Below are positions 1 to 11,320 of a DNA stretch of 64,000 nt, piece by piece (positions within the stretch are counted from its first letter, which is position 1; each line of letters begins with the position of its first letter). A program made the position numbers and the translations under genes. The notes under the pieces were generated by a model that saw only the letters and a program-made list of their open reading frames with translations, was not told the DNA's origin and ran no database searches. The stretch is taken from NCBI GenBank assembly GCA_944989445.1, contig CALYLW010000572.1, forward strand, positions 186,001 through 250,000, written 5' to 3'. Origin of the DNA: Ampullaceana balthica. Taxonomy: Eukaryota; Mollusca; Gastropoda; Lymnaeidae.

Positions 1-120
1 AATCAAAACATTAATCCAACAAAGCTTTAAAGAATATTTAAAATATATTTTAATATTGAAAGCTATGTAAAAAAGTTTTATTTCTTTACCAGCCCAGATC
101 TTTAAAAACAAAGTTTATTA

Positions 121-1196
121 ATGAATCAAAACAGTATCCAGTCAGGAACACGAGTTACGTTATTTGCTGATGATTGTATAATCTTTAAAACAATTACGTC
201 GGAACAAGAAATCTTTAAAACACAGATGAATAACGAAAGTGAGAAAATAAGAGGAATTTGTCTTCACACTCATAAAAGAGTCATTAGTTGAGTATTTTAA
301 AAAAAATTCTAAAAAATAAATGGAAACTATTTCACAGTACTTAGTAGTTATAATAGATGAAAAGATGGAATCCACATAAATAATTGAAATAATGTAAAAA
401 CCCCACCAAACTTTAGGCCTTATCGAAACAAACCATTACAAATGTAAGTAGAAAAGAAAAAGAAAAATGATATATCACATTGGTCAGGCCTATACTAGAA
501 TATCCATCTTCTTTATGATACCCACTCATCAAAGAAAACACAGATAAACTAGATACAATTACAAAACAACTGCCAGATTCATTGCCGGAAAATATTCAAA
601 ATTTACAAGAGTAAAATCATTGGTTAAATCAATAAACCAAAAACACTAGAGGATAGAAGAACAAATAGCAAAGTAGTAATGATTAATAATACATAAGGTA
701 ATAATTTCTAATTTGGAAATACAATACAAAGATAATCTAATACAACACAAGACAAATGGATGGAAAAACGTTTCTTGTTCCGTATACAAGAACAAACAAA
801 TAAACAAACACATACATAAACACATACACAAACACATACACAAACACATACACAAACACATACATAAACACATACATAAACACATACATAAACACATACA
901 TAAACACATACATAAACACATACATAAACACATACATAAACACATACATAAACACATACATAAACACATACACAAATACATACATAAACACATACATAAA
1001 CACATACATAAACACATACATAAACACATACATAAACACATTCATAAACATATACATAAACACATACATAAACACATACATAAACACATACATAAACACA
1101 TAAACACATACATAAACACATACATAAACACATACACATTCTGGTGCTTCCCGTCCGGAATTCGGCCGTGAAACATGTTGCCGGAAAAAAAACAAG
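121..1196 (+). pseudogene. LINE reverse-transcriptase C-terminal fragment, copy 1
   Basis: This is a decayed 3' part of a non-LTR retrotransposon. An RT catalytic-box sequence, LFADDCIIFKTI, is read at about 160-195. Further on, in shifting frames, come YLxVVIIDEKME-like residues (about 340-375), LVRPILEY (about 480-503), YDTHSSK matching the usual WDPHT block (about 515-540) and LEDRRTNSKVV (about 648-680). The final block, FPSGIRPxNMLP for the usual FFPRTIRxWNxLP, lies at about 1148-1185. The order and spacing match the C-terminal half of CR1/L2/Jockey-group RTs. Stops and frameshifts make it non-functional. A 12-bp tandem array (807-1137) splits the final blocks. The endonuclease and N-terminal RT are absent. 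Two other copies of the same 3' region lie at 21.6 kb and 52.7 kb. The family group is known from motif style; the exact clade is inference. Confidence 0.8.
807..1137 (+). repeat. 12-bp tandem array (CACATACATAAA)n
   Basis: About 28 copies of CACATACATAAA, with CACATACACAAA variants among the first few and one short unit near 1100. The array lies between two recognisable blocks of the LINE RT C-terminus, so it expanded inside the retrotransposon. It is open in several frames on both strands only because the 12-bp unit has no stop in those frames. These open frames (repeats of HKHI, VCVY and similar) are not genes. Confidence 0.95.
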
Positions 1197-1239
1197 GAAA
1201 ATCAACATACTATCAATATTTAAAACTTTAATTTAAAAA

Positions 1240-1280
1240 AGTCCTACGTTTACCCATAAATCATGGGTAAGCGTAGGACT
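1240..1280. other. 41-bp near-perfect hairpin
   Basis: Two 18-base arms (1240-1257 and 1263-1280, starting AGTCCTACG) pair with one mismatch that would be G-U in RNA, around a 5-base loop AAATC. It lies about 45 bp beyond the end of LINE copy 1, where that copy's 3' tail would be expected. It could be a tiny foldback element or a chance remnant of a longer inverted repeat. No function is assigned. Confidence 0.8.
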
Positions 1281-1682
1281 CAACAATATTTAATTCAGAA
1301 ATATATGAAATAATATAAGGGGAAAAAATGGAAATATATTTGTTTTTAAAGACATAACGTAAAAAATCAAAAATCAAACTGATGTAATCATATTTCCTTG
1401 TGTGTCTTACATTGTCTTACATGGTCTTACATTATTGTATTTTCTATTTATTTATTTTGGGGTGGGGTGGGGGTGGGGGTTTGTTTGTGAAAACATTTAC
1501 CGAGGAAATTGTCTCGATACATCCACCTCAATCATCCTTAGACTACGCCCCACCATATCCACCCCCTCATCCTACGCCTCAGCCTCCAATGTGTTAATTC
1601 CATTCATCTACGCACCCTCACCACGCTCCCCTCTCCGTCGTAACGCATGAACGCTCACGTCCGTCACACAACGTGACACCAT

Positions 1683-1772
1683 CACGTGGTCACGTGGCTT
1701 TGAGTCTTGAAGTTCTGACGATTAGAACGCCCTCAGGACTTTGCTTGTTCGCTGCACGTGCCAGATCACGTG
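1683..1772. promoter_or_regulatory. Cluster of four CACGTG E-boxes
   Basis: CACGTG occurs at 1683-1688, 1691-1696, 1755-1760 and 1767-1772. Two are in the extended forms GCACGTGC and TCACGTGA. This six-base palindrome is the canonical target of Myc/Max, USF and MITF/TFEB-type bHLH-ZIP factors. Four in 90 bp of otherwise unique DNA is more than chance predicts. No gene is visible nearby, so a role as enhancer or promoter is only a possibility. Confidence 0.35.
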
Positions 1773-1879
1773 ACCCACCTAACGTTTGACATCGGTTGAC
1801 AAGATTGGCAAAAACAAAAACTTAAAACCCGCAAAATATTATTGTTATTAATATTAATAACGTTTATTGTATGGCTGAT

Positions 1880-1985
1880 ATGTCGCAGTCTCACTTTGTT
1901 AGATGTCCTAGCACTATGTCCCAGTCTCACTTTGTTAGATGTCCTAGCACTATGTCCCAGTCTAACTGTGTCAGATATTCCTGAA
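1880..1985 (+). repeat. 36-bp tandem repeat, about 2.8 copies
   Basis: The block beginning CAGTCTCACTTTGTTAGATG recurs at 1886 and 1922, with a third diverged copy from 1958. The first two copies are identical. It is a small young minisatellite with no coding sense. Confidence 0.85.
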
Positions 1986-2091
1986 CTAATCTCAGGATCA
2001 ACCTTGTCCATTGTTCAAGAGCTGATGCTCAATTTCCTCCTTCAGATACGATAATATGGACAAAACCATTTTCTCAATAAGACAAAAATTA

Positions 2092-2475
2092 CGTTTATCA
2101 TCTAAATACAACATTACAGTGGATATAAGCTGCGTTTATCATCTAAATGCATCATTACAGTGGATATAAGCTGCGTTTATCATCTAAATACATCATTTCA
2201 GGGGATATACGCTGCGTTTATCATCTAAATACAACATTACAGTGGATATAAGCTGCGTTTATCATCTAAATACATCATTACAGTGGATATAAGCTGCGTT
2301 TATCATCTAAATACAACATTACAGTGGATATAAGCTGCGTTTATCATCTAAATATAACATTACAGGGGATATAAGCTGCATTTATCATTTAAATACAACA
2401 TTACAGGGGATATAAGCTGCGTTTATCATCTAAATACAACATAACAGTGGATATAAGCTACCTACGTTTATCATC
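2092..2475 (+). repeat. 41-bp tandem repeat, about 9 copies
   Basis: The unit contains GTTTATCATCTAAATAC and GGATATAAGCTGC. Copies differ by a few substitutions (ACAACATT or ATCATT, CAGTGG or CAGGGG). The last unit has a small insertion and fades into unique sequence at about 2475. Every frame is blocked by stops. Confidence 0.92.
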
Positions 2476-2567
2476 CCAATAATATAACTATAAAGCGTGA
2501 CTGGACTGGTCAAACGCACTGGACAAAAACGACTTTAGAACTAAGGAATAGACACAAGCCATAGATA

Positions 2568-2640
2568 AGCTTAGGGCGCAATAATCGTCAGTATAGAAGG
2601 AGCGTCTGTAGCAGATAAGATAAGATAAGATAAAATAAGA
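2568..2640 (+). mobile_element. SINE/LINE shared 3' tail remnant
   Basis: GGGCGCAATAATCGTC is followed by TATAGAAGGAGCGTCTGTA and a (GATAA)n tail. It matches the 3' end of the SINE at 16.0 kb, where the same order is GACGCAATTATCTGC, then TAGAAGGAGCGTCTGTAT, then GATAAGATAAG. No tRNA head or body is present, so this is a 5'-truncated insertion. Because the LINE carries the same tail, the source could be either element. Confidence 0.7.
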
Positions 2641-2669
2641 TGTGTTTATGATTGCTTAAAATGTAGACA

Positions 2670-2722
2670 ATATTATGCTATAATATTATGCTATAATATT
2701 ATGCTATAATATTGTGCTATTA
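2670..2722 (+). repeat. 13-bp AT-rich tandem repeat, about 4 copies
   Basis: The unit is TATGCTATAATAT repeated about four times, the last copies diverged to TGTGCTATTATAT. It is a simple slippage repeat. Confidence 0.85.
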
Positions 2723-4345
2723 TATTCAAATCAATGGACTCCTCCCTAACTGTCTGACGTCTATTTAAATCAAGTTAATGTTTGTGTTATTTTAAATTAG
2801 ATCTGAGAAACGAGATAATTGAAACATAAACTTTAATTTTATTTTTCAAAAAAATTTTGTTTGTTTTTATAAATAATATGCTTTTAAAGTCTAGACAGAA
2901 CAACAATTTAAAAAACAACAACAGCAACAGACAGAACAATTACCACAACAACCAATTTCTTACCCATCTGTATGACGTCATAGCCACGTGATGTAAGTCA
3001 AGTACATCAAATGTTTCCATTTAAAGACAAGCACTATGAGACATGCTACATGAGGGCAGTAGTCCATCAAATCAATTTAACTTTGAATACAAATAATAAA
3101 AAATGATACAAATAATTTTCAAAAAGCAATAACAAAAAAAAATTATATATAAAAACATGTTTTTTTACCTAACAAAATCCTCTAATTGCTAAAGATGGGT
3201 ATTCATTTTCTTATTCCAATCTGTGTGTGTTTCAGTGTCCAGGAGAATTGTTTTTGGCATACACTTACTTGCAACAAGAAAGAAAAATGTTAAAATACTT
3301 AAAAAGTGCATTTGTATACAAATATAATAAAAATATTTACTTTTCTAACATCCTGTATAAAATAACTGATTACGTGTACATCTTCCGGCTATTTTAAAAA
3401 AATAATAATAATAATTCCTTATCTTATCTAGCAAGATATGAATTTAACTGAACTCCATTTAGTGTTTCAATTATTTTTTTAATAGATAAATATAAATAAT
3501 CCGCCCCCCCCCCAAACCCTAAAATCAATAATCTCTAGGATTCTGTGCTCCATTAATCAAATTAACTGCCTTTCATCAGAATGCCACCGGCTCCACCCCC
3601 ACCCCCGCACCAAAAAATGTGCACGTCTTCAATAGCCACGATTCTTCGCTTAACAGTAAAGGGTTAACAGTCAAGGTCGTGACAGGTCAAGGGTTAATCG
3701 AGAGGCTAACGCGATCATGGCCGCGCTAATTCGCCCCAGTGCGCACGCGTCAACTCTATGTGACAGGAGCACGTATTGAGCCGCGCCCTGGGGCGAAATG
3801 AACAGTGTAGGGAACAGACGGGGCGCAGAAATTAGATTTTCATATTCCGTCTAAATTTACATTGTAACAAGCCCCCGGGGCGCCAGGAGTCAGAGTCGGC
3901 CTGTCATTCGCTTGGAGTGGAAAACAACTAACGTTGTGATCACGATCAGGGGCGTAGAAGTGTTATGGGCGAAGCGATGAAATAGATCGTGGTGTGAAGG
4001 GGAACGAAGTGGAAAAGAACTTGGGTTGGTGAGGGTGGCGCTAAAGTTGTTCGGCTGTGATGCACTTCCGTTCTTTAAATAATTGATTTGATAATGATTA
4101 CTTTCTTTAGCAAATGAATTCGTTATAGAGGTCTTATTTTGTCAACAGAAGATAATTATATATATATATATATATTAAGTCATATGAATTAGATGTTGGG
4201 ACTATATCCTGCAGACTAGCAACAGGCTTTTCGCTGCCGATGGAAATTTATTTCAGTTGGAAAATGATGTTGATGAATTCAGCTGATGAAATTTTTCTTA
4301 AATCGTTCAAAGTACTTAGATAGTAATAATTCAAAGTTCACACTG
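2723..4345. other. Unique AT-rich stretch with a GC-richer core
   Basis: I see no gene, RNA or transposon here. The sequence is AT-rich to about 3540, then GC-richer with several CpGs to about 4060, with a (TA)n run near 4145-4175. The GC-richer core holds the regulatory candidate annotated separately. Confidence 0.6.
3655..3800. promoter_or_regulatory. Candidate cis-regulatory core: receptor half-sites and inverted repeat
   Basis: TCAAGGTCG (3671-3679) fits the extended half-site YCAAGGYCR bound by FTZ-F1/ERR-type nuclear receptors. AGGTCA follows at 3684-3689. GGGTTAAC and GGGTTAAT flank the pair. Just downstream, TTCGCCCCAG (3730-3739) and CTGGGGCGAA (3788-3797) form a perfect 10-bp inverted repeat 48 bp apart. 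The motifs are seen directly; regulatory activity is inference. Confidence 0.3.
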
Positions 4346-4675
4346 GAGTTTTAATGGTATACAGCCTAAAAAGTGTTTTAATGGTATACAGCCTAAAAAG
4401 AGTTTTAATGGTATACAGCCTAAAAAGAGTTTTAATGGTATACAGCCTAAAAAGAGTTTTAATGGTATACAGCATAAAAAGAGTTTTAATGGTATACAGC
4501 CTAAAAAGAGTTTAATGGTATGCAGCCTAAAAAGAGTTTTAATGGTATACAGCCTAAAAAGAGTTTTAATGGTATACAGCCTAAAAAGAGTTTAATGGTA
4601 TACAGCCTAAAAAGAGTTTTAATGGTATACAGCCTAAAAGAGTTTTAATGGTATACAGCCTAAAAGAGTTTTAAT
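4346..4675 (+). repeat. 27-bp tandem repeat, about 12 copies
   Basis: The unit reads GAGTTTTAATGGTATACAGC followed by CTAAAAA. Copies are nearly identical; differences are loss of one T or one A and single substitutions (GTATGC, CAGCATA). The array ends about 8 bp before the 22-bp satellite, so two unrelated tandem families are nearly contiguous. Confidence 0.95.
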
Positions 4676-4682
4676 GAACGAC

Positions 4683-7600
4683 CAATCATAACTAACGATC
4701 TATTCAATCATAACTAACGATCTATTCAATCATAACTAACGATCTATTCAATCATAACTAACGATCTATTCAATCATAACTAACGATCTATTCAATCATA
4801 ACTAACGATCTATTCAATCATAACTAACGATCTATTCAATCATAACTAACGATCTATTCAATCATAACTAACGATCTATTCAATCATAACTAACGATCTA
4901 TTCAATCATAACTAACGATCTATTCAATCATAACTAACGATCTATTCAATCATAACTAACGATCTATTCAATCATAACTAACGATCTATTCAATCATAAC
5001 TAACGATCTATTCAATCATAACTAACGATCTATTCAATCATAACTAACGATCTATTCAATCATAACTAACGATCTATTCAATCATAACTACCGATCTATT
5101 CAATCATAACTAACGATCTATTCAATCATAACTACGATCTATTCAATCATAACTACGATCTATTCAATCATAACTAACGATCTATTCAATCATAACTAAC
5201 GATCTATTCAATCATAACTAACGATCTATTCAATCATAACTAACGATCTATTCAATCATAACTACCGATCTATTCAATCATAACTAACGATCTATTCAAT
5301 CATAACTAACGATCTATTCAATCATAACTAACGATCTATTCAATCATAACTAACGATCTATTCAATCATAACTAACGATCTATTCAATCATAACTAACGA
5401 TCTATTCAATCATAACTAACGATCTATTCAATCATAACTAACGATCTATTCAATCATAACTAACGATCTATTCAATCATAACTAACGATCTATTCAATCA
5501 TAACTAACGATCTATTCAATCATAACTAACGATCTATTCAATCATAACTAACGATCTATTCAATCATAACTAACGATCTATTCAATCATAACTAACGATC
5601 TATTCAATCATAACTAACGATCTATTCAATCATAACTAACGATCTATTCAATCATAACTAACGATCTATTCAATCATAACTAACGATCTATTCAATCATA
5701 ACTAACGATCTATTCAATCATAACTAACGATCTATTCAATCATAACTAACGATCTATTCAATCATAACTAACGATCTATTCAATCATAACTAACGATCTA
5801 TTCAATCATAACTAACGATCTATTCAATCATAACTAACGATCTATTCAATCATAACTAACGATCTATTCAATCATAACTAACGATCTATTCAATCATAAC
5901 TAACGATCTATTCAATCATAACTAACGATCTATTCAATCATAACTAACGATCTATTCAATCATAACTAACGATCTATTCAATCATAACTAACGATCTATT
6001 CAATCATAACTAACGATCTATTCAATCATAACTAACGATCTATTCAATCATAACTAACGATCTATTCAATCATAACTAACGATCTATTCAATCATAACTA
6101 ACGATCTATTCAATCATAACTAACGATCTATTCAATCATAACTAACGATCTATTCAATCATAACTAACGATCTATTCAATCATAACTAACGATCTATTCA
6201 ATCATAACTAACGATCTATTCAATCATAACTAACGATCTATTCAATCATAACTAACGATCTATTCAATCATAACTAACGATCTATTCAATCATAACTAAC
6301 GATCTATTCAATCATAACTAACGATCTATTCAATCATAACTATCGATCTATTCAATCATAACTAACGATCTATTCAATCATAACTAACGATCTATTCAAT
6401 CATAACTAACGATCTATTCAATCATAACTAACGATCTATTCAATCATAACTAACGATCTATTCAATCATAACTAACGATCTATTCAATCATAACTAACGA
6501 TCTATTCAATCATAACTAACGATCTATTCAATCATAACTAACGATCTATTCAATCATAACTAACGATCTATTCAATCATAACTAACGATCTATTCAATCA
6601 TAACTAACGATCTATTCAATCATAACTAACGATCTATTCAATCATAACTAACGATCTATTCAATCATAACTAACGATCTATTCAATCATAACTAACGATC
6701 TATTCAATCATAACTAACGATCTATTCAATCATAACTAACGATCTATTCAATCATAACTAACGATCTATTCAATCATAACTAACGATCTATTCAATCATA
6801 ACTAACGATCTATTCAATCATAACTAACGATCTATTCAATCATAACTAACGATCTATTCAATCATAACTAACGATCTATTCAATCATAACTAACGATCTA
6901 TTCAATCATAACTAACGATCTATTCAATCATAACTAACGATCTATTCAATCATAACTAACGATCTATTCAATCATAACTAACGATCTATTCAATCATAAC
7001 TAACGATCTATTCAATCATAACTAACGATCTATTCAATCATAACTAACGATCTATTCAATCATAACTAACGATCTATTCAATCATAACTAACGATCTATT
7101 CAATCATAACTAACGATCTATTCAATCATAACTACGATCTATTCAATCATAACTAACGATCTATTCAATCATAACTAACGATCTATTCAATCATAACTAA
7201 CGATCTATTCAATCATAACTAACGATCTATTCAATCATAACTAACGATCTATTCAATCATAACTAACGATCTATTCAATCATAACTAACGATCTATTCAA
7301 TCATAACTAACGATCTATTCAATCATAACTAACGATCTATTCAATCATAACTATCGATCTATTCAATCATAACTAACGATCTATTCAATCATAACTATCG
7401 ATCTATTCAATCATAACTATCGATCTATTCAATCATAACTAACGATCTATTCAATCATAACTATCGATCTATTCAATCATAACTATCGATCTATTCAATC
7501 ATAACTATCGATCTATTCAATCATAACTAACGATCTATTCAATCATAACTATCGATCTATTCAATCATAACTATCGATCTATTCAATCATAACTATCGAT

Positions 7601-8421
7601 CTATTCAATCATAACTATCGATCTATTCAATCATAACTATCGATCTATTCAATCATAACTAACGATCTATTCAATCATAACTATCGATCTATTCAATCAT
7701 AACTATCGATCTATTCAATCATAACTATCGATCTATTCAATCATAACTATCGATCTATTCAATCATAACTATCGATCTATTCAATCATAACTATCGATCT
7801 ATTCAATCATAACTATCGATCTATTCAATCATAACTATCGATCTATCCAATCATAACTATCGATCTATCCAATCATAACTATCGATCTATCCAATCATAA
7901 CTATCGATCTATCCAATCATAACTATCGATCTATTCAATCATAACTATCGATCTATTCAATCATAACTATCGATCTATTCAATCATAACTATCGATCTAT
8001 TCAATCATAACTATCGATCTATTCAATCATAACTATCGATCTATTCAATCATAACTATCGATCTATCCAATCATAACTATCGATCTATTCAATCATAACT
8101 ATCGATCTATCCAATCATAACTATCGATCTATTCAATCATAACTATCGATCTATTCAATCATAACTATCGATCTATTCAATCATAACTATCGATCTATTC
8201 AATCATAACTATCGATCTATTCAATCATAACTATCGATCTATTCAATCATAACTATCGATCTATTCAATCATAACTAACGATCTATTCAATCATAACTAT
8301 CGATCTATCCAATCATAACTATCGATCTATCCAATCATAACTAACGATCTATTCAATCATAACTAACGATCTATTCAATCATAACTAACGATCTATTCAA
8401 TCATAACTAACGATCTATTCA
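4683..8421 (+). repeat. 22-bp satellite block, about 170 copies
   Basis: A 3.7 kb run of a 22-bp unit built from CAATCATAACTAACGATC and TATT. Copies are close to identical. The first 2.7 kb is almost all the AACG form. From about 7350 an ATCG form (CTATCGATC) enters and becomes the main form to about 8330, and within that part some units also carry TATCCAATC. The last four units return to AACG. Rare variants are 21-bp units lacking one A (about 5131, 5154, 7134) and CCGATC units (about 5090, 5266). Stops in the unit prevent long open frames. Confidence 0.97.
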
Positions 8422-9019
8422 AACACCTATAAACACAAGTTTAAGAAGATGACAGAGATAGGCAATTTCTCTTATGATTCGCTTTGTTGGTTAAATATGT
8501 TTTTTATTGTTTGTTTTTTTATATTAAATATATTTTTTCATTAATTTTTTTAAGGAAATGTGGTGGGGTTGAAGGGCGGTGGGGAAGAGGATGAAATAGT
8601 TCAGTACTACCAGTAGATCTACTAGCTGCCTGAATTTGATGAATAGTACATTTTTTGTAAGCTTTCTGGCGCGCACCAAAAAATCCACTTGGTTAGCTGC
8701 ATGCGACCCGCGGGCTGTGTGTCTGAGACCCTGGCATACAGTGTTGGAGGCAGAGTTCTGAAAACTAAATTTCCGAGCTTAACTAATCGCAACGTTTTAA
8801 AGTGCTTCAATAATATAAATTAAACAAGAGTTAACTGTATATATTACACAAAAAAGGGGGTTGTTGATAAATAATAGAGGAGGAAGGGAGCAAAGTGTTA
8901 AGAAAGTACAACAGGAGAGAGAGAAAAGGGGGAGGGTGGGGGTATTTTTTTTACGTGTCACGTATTTTTTAAATTATCTTTTTGATTTCTGTGTTTTGTG
9001 TATTCTGTAGATTAGATTT
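8422..9019. other. Unique sequence between two satellites
   Basis: Nothing is recognised. The only open frame is a 62-codon minus-strand one at 8622-8810, with no familiar residues. Purine-rich runs (8870-8945) precede the next array. Confidence 0.6.
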
Positions 9020-9591
9020 AATTGTAACATTAAATTGTAACATTAAATTGTAACATTAAAATTGTAACATTAAATTGTAACATTAAATTGTAACATTAAA
9101 TTGTAACATTTAATTGTAACTTTAAATTGTAACATTAAATTGTAACATTAAATTGTAACATTAAATTGTAACATTGAATTGTAACATTAAATTGTAACAT
9201 TAAATTGTAACATTAAATTGTAACATTAAATTGTAACATTTAATTGTAACATTTAATTGTAACTTTAAATTGTAACATTAAATTGTAACATTAAATTGTA
9301 ACATTAAATTGTAACATTGAATTGTAACATTAAATTGTAACATTTAATTGTAACATTAAATTGTAACATTAAATTTTAACATTAAATTGTAACATTAAAT
9401 TGTAACATTAAATTGTAACATTAAATTGTAACATTAAATTGTAACATTAAATTGTAACATTCAATTCTAACATTAAATTCTAACATTAAATTCTAACATT
9501 AAATTCTAACATTAAATTCTAACATTAAATTCTAACATTAAATTCTAACATTAAATTCTAACATTAAATTCTAACATTAAATTCTAACATT
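9020..9591 (+). repeat. 13-bp tandem repeat, about 44 copies, two variant blocks
   Basis: The unit is TAAATTGTAACAT. From about 9463 to the end every unit reads TAAATTCTAACAT, giving about 10 uniform G-to-C variants in a row. Occasional TTTAATT, TTGAATT and CTTTAAATT variants are confined to the first block and recur in the same order at about 9105-9190 and 9235-9320, a sign of segmental duplication inside the array. Confidence 0.95.
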
Positions 9592-9869
9592 TTTTATGCA
9601 TATAATTTTTTTAGCAGAACTTTAAAGAGAGGCGGACAAGGGGAGGGGGGAGATCTGTGGCATTTAGTGACAGGGGGAGGGAGGGGAAGAATTTTCCCTA
9701 TTGGCAAGACGAGTTTTATGATTACCTCCGAAATTAACTCACACTTTTTATTCTTGGAAAAGACGTGTCCCAACAGCAGCTATTTAAGCCAAAATAGTAG
9801 GTAGCTTTGAACAGTTTAAGGTGAGAGAGTTGCATTGTATCGAATCATAAAGAGAGACAGATTCATTTT

Positions 9870-10180
9870 AATATATGCCACATACCCTTTTCACTATATG
9901 CCACATATCCCTGTCACTATATGCCAAATATCCCTGTCACTCTATGTCAAATATCCATGTCACTCTGTTTCATATATCGCTTTCATAATATGCTTAATAT
10001 CCTTATCACCATATGCCGAATATCCCGGCTACTATATGTCTAATATCCCTGTCATAAAATGTCAAATGTCCCCATAAGTATTTGCCAAAAATCTCTGTAG
10101 CTAAAAAATCCAAGATATCCCTGTCATTATATCCCAATTATCCCGTCTCTATAACCCAAATATCCCTGTCACTAGATTGC
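9870..10180 (+). repeat. Diverged 23-bp minisatellite, about 12 copies
   Basis: The unit runs ATATGCCAAATATCCCTGTC plus ACT. The first copies agree well and later ones are increasingly diverged (ATATCGCTTTC, AATATCCTTATC, CAAGATATCCCTG). The 80-codon plus-strand open frame at 9835-10077 (SLSLYVKYPCHSVSYIAF) is a by-product of the repeat. Confidence 0.85.
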
Positions 10181-10189
10181 CCTCATCCC

Positions 10190-10475
10190 GCCGCCACAGA
10201 ACATTCCCCTACCGCCGTTGCTTGAAAGACCACTCAGCAACAGTTAGTACGGAACTGTCTCCACGAATTCCATTGGTCGGCGAGTCGGGGAAAATATGAT
10301 TATGAATCGGCCAATAATATTTGTGTGTGTATGATGACAGGCCGGTGGGAAGATGCGCCGGCAGGCGAGTGGCTGAGAGCTCGGAGACTGGTAGTCGCGT
10401 TTGTTTATACTAGATACAAGATGGCCGCCACAGGGGAAATAAGCGAGGAGACGCATCACAAAGGAGTTTGGCGTT
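10190..10475. promoter_or_regulatory. GC-richer island with CCAAT motifs
   Basis: A non-repetitive, CpG-containing stretch holds ATTGG near 10272, CCAAT near 10310 and CAAGATGGCCGCC near 10420. The last resembles the YY1 motif (AAGATGGCGGC). Such motifs are common in metazoan promoters, but I see no first exon, splice site or coding frame next to it. Confidence 0.25.
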
Positions 10476-10718
10476 TTAATTTATGAATATTTCAGGGAAA
10501 ATATGAATCAGAGTTAAAGTAATGATATTTTCTTTATAGTTTTGTTTGTTTATTCTTTGAGAAAGCCTTTTGTTTTGTTGTGGGTGCTATCCGTTAGTAA
10601 AACAAAAATGGATAGATTTTTTCCGATCGCCTCGATAATTGGCCAAAAGTGCCCCCCTCCCCCGAATGCAAGGTTTAAATATGTGTCGACTGGGCTAGAG
10701 CACCCCTTCCAACTCCCG

Positions 10719-10731
10719 TGCTACGCCACTG
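10719..10731 (-). mobile_element. hAT terminal-repeat remnant
   Basis: GCTACGCCACTG is the reverse complement of the first 12 bases of the terminal repeat of the hAT element at 13.8 kb (CAGTGGCGTAGC). The neighbouring sequence does not align further, and no partner end is found, so this is at most the stub of an old copy. Confidence 0.35.
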
Positions 10732-10920
10732 TAAGACTCGTTAAAGTTCACGAATTATTGAAATATTTGAACTGTGTATCGTCTAAATGATCATCAACTG
10801 ATTTTCTCTTCAAACATTCCATCGCCATTTTGTGTTCATTGGTCAAAATTGTTTTTTTCATTGAAATTTGTATTTTAAAGTTTCAGAGGGAATTATACGA
10901 AACTAGATGAAATACTTGAG

Positions 10921-11320
10921 TGACAGGTGTCAGGTCATGTTATGTTAACAATTTTGTAAGCACTAAACAAGTGAGAGATGTCAGTTCATGTTAAGTTAAC
11001 AATGTTGTAAGCACTAAACAATTGAGAGATGTCAGTTCATGTTAAGTTAACAATTTGTAAGCACTAAACAATTGAGAGATGTCAGTTCATGTTAAGTTAA
11101 CAATTTGTAAGCACTAAACAAGTGAGAGATGTCAGTTCATGTTAAGTTAACAATTTGTAAGCACTAAACAAGTGAGAGATGTCAGTTCATGTTAAGTTAA
11201 CAATTTGTAAGCACTAAACAAGTGAGAGATGTCAGTTCATGTTAAGTTAACAATTTGTAAGCACTAAACAAGTTAGAGATGTCAGTTCATGCTAAGTTAA
11301 CAATGTTGTAAGCACTAAAT
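10921..11320 (+). repeat. 50-52-bp tandem repeat, about 8 copies
   Basis: The unit contains GAGAGATGTCAGTTCATG, TTAAGTTAACAA and GTAAGCACTAAACAAG. Period is 50 bp in the middle of the array and 51-52 bp at the edges, where TTTTG or GTTG replaces TTTG. The inner copies are nearly identical and the outer ones more diverged. Confidence 0.93.

Noticed and set aside
4683..8421. Regular 22-bp direct repeats as a CRISPR array
   Set aside because: The units are contiguous, with no unique spacers between them, and the window is animal DNA. It is a satellite.
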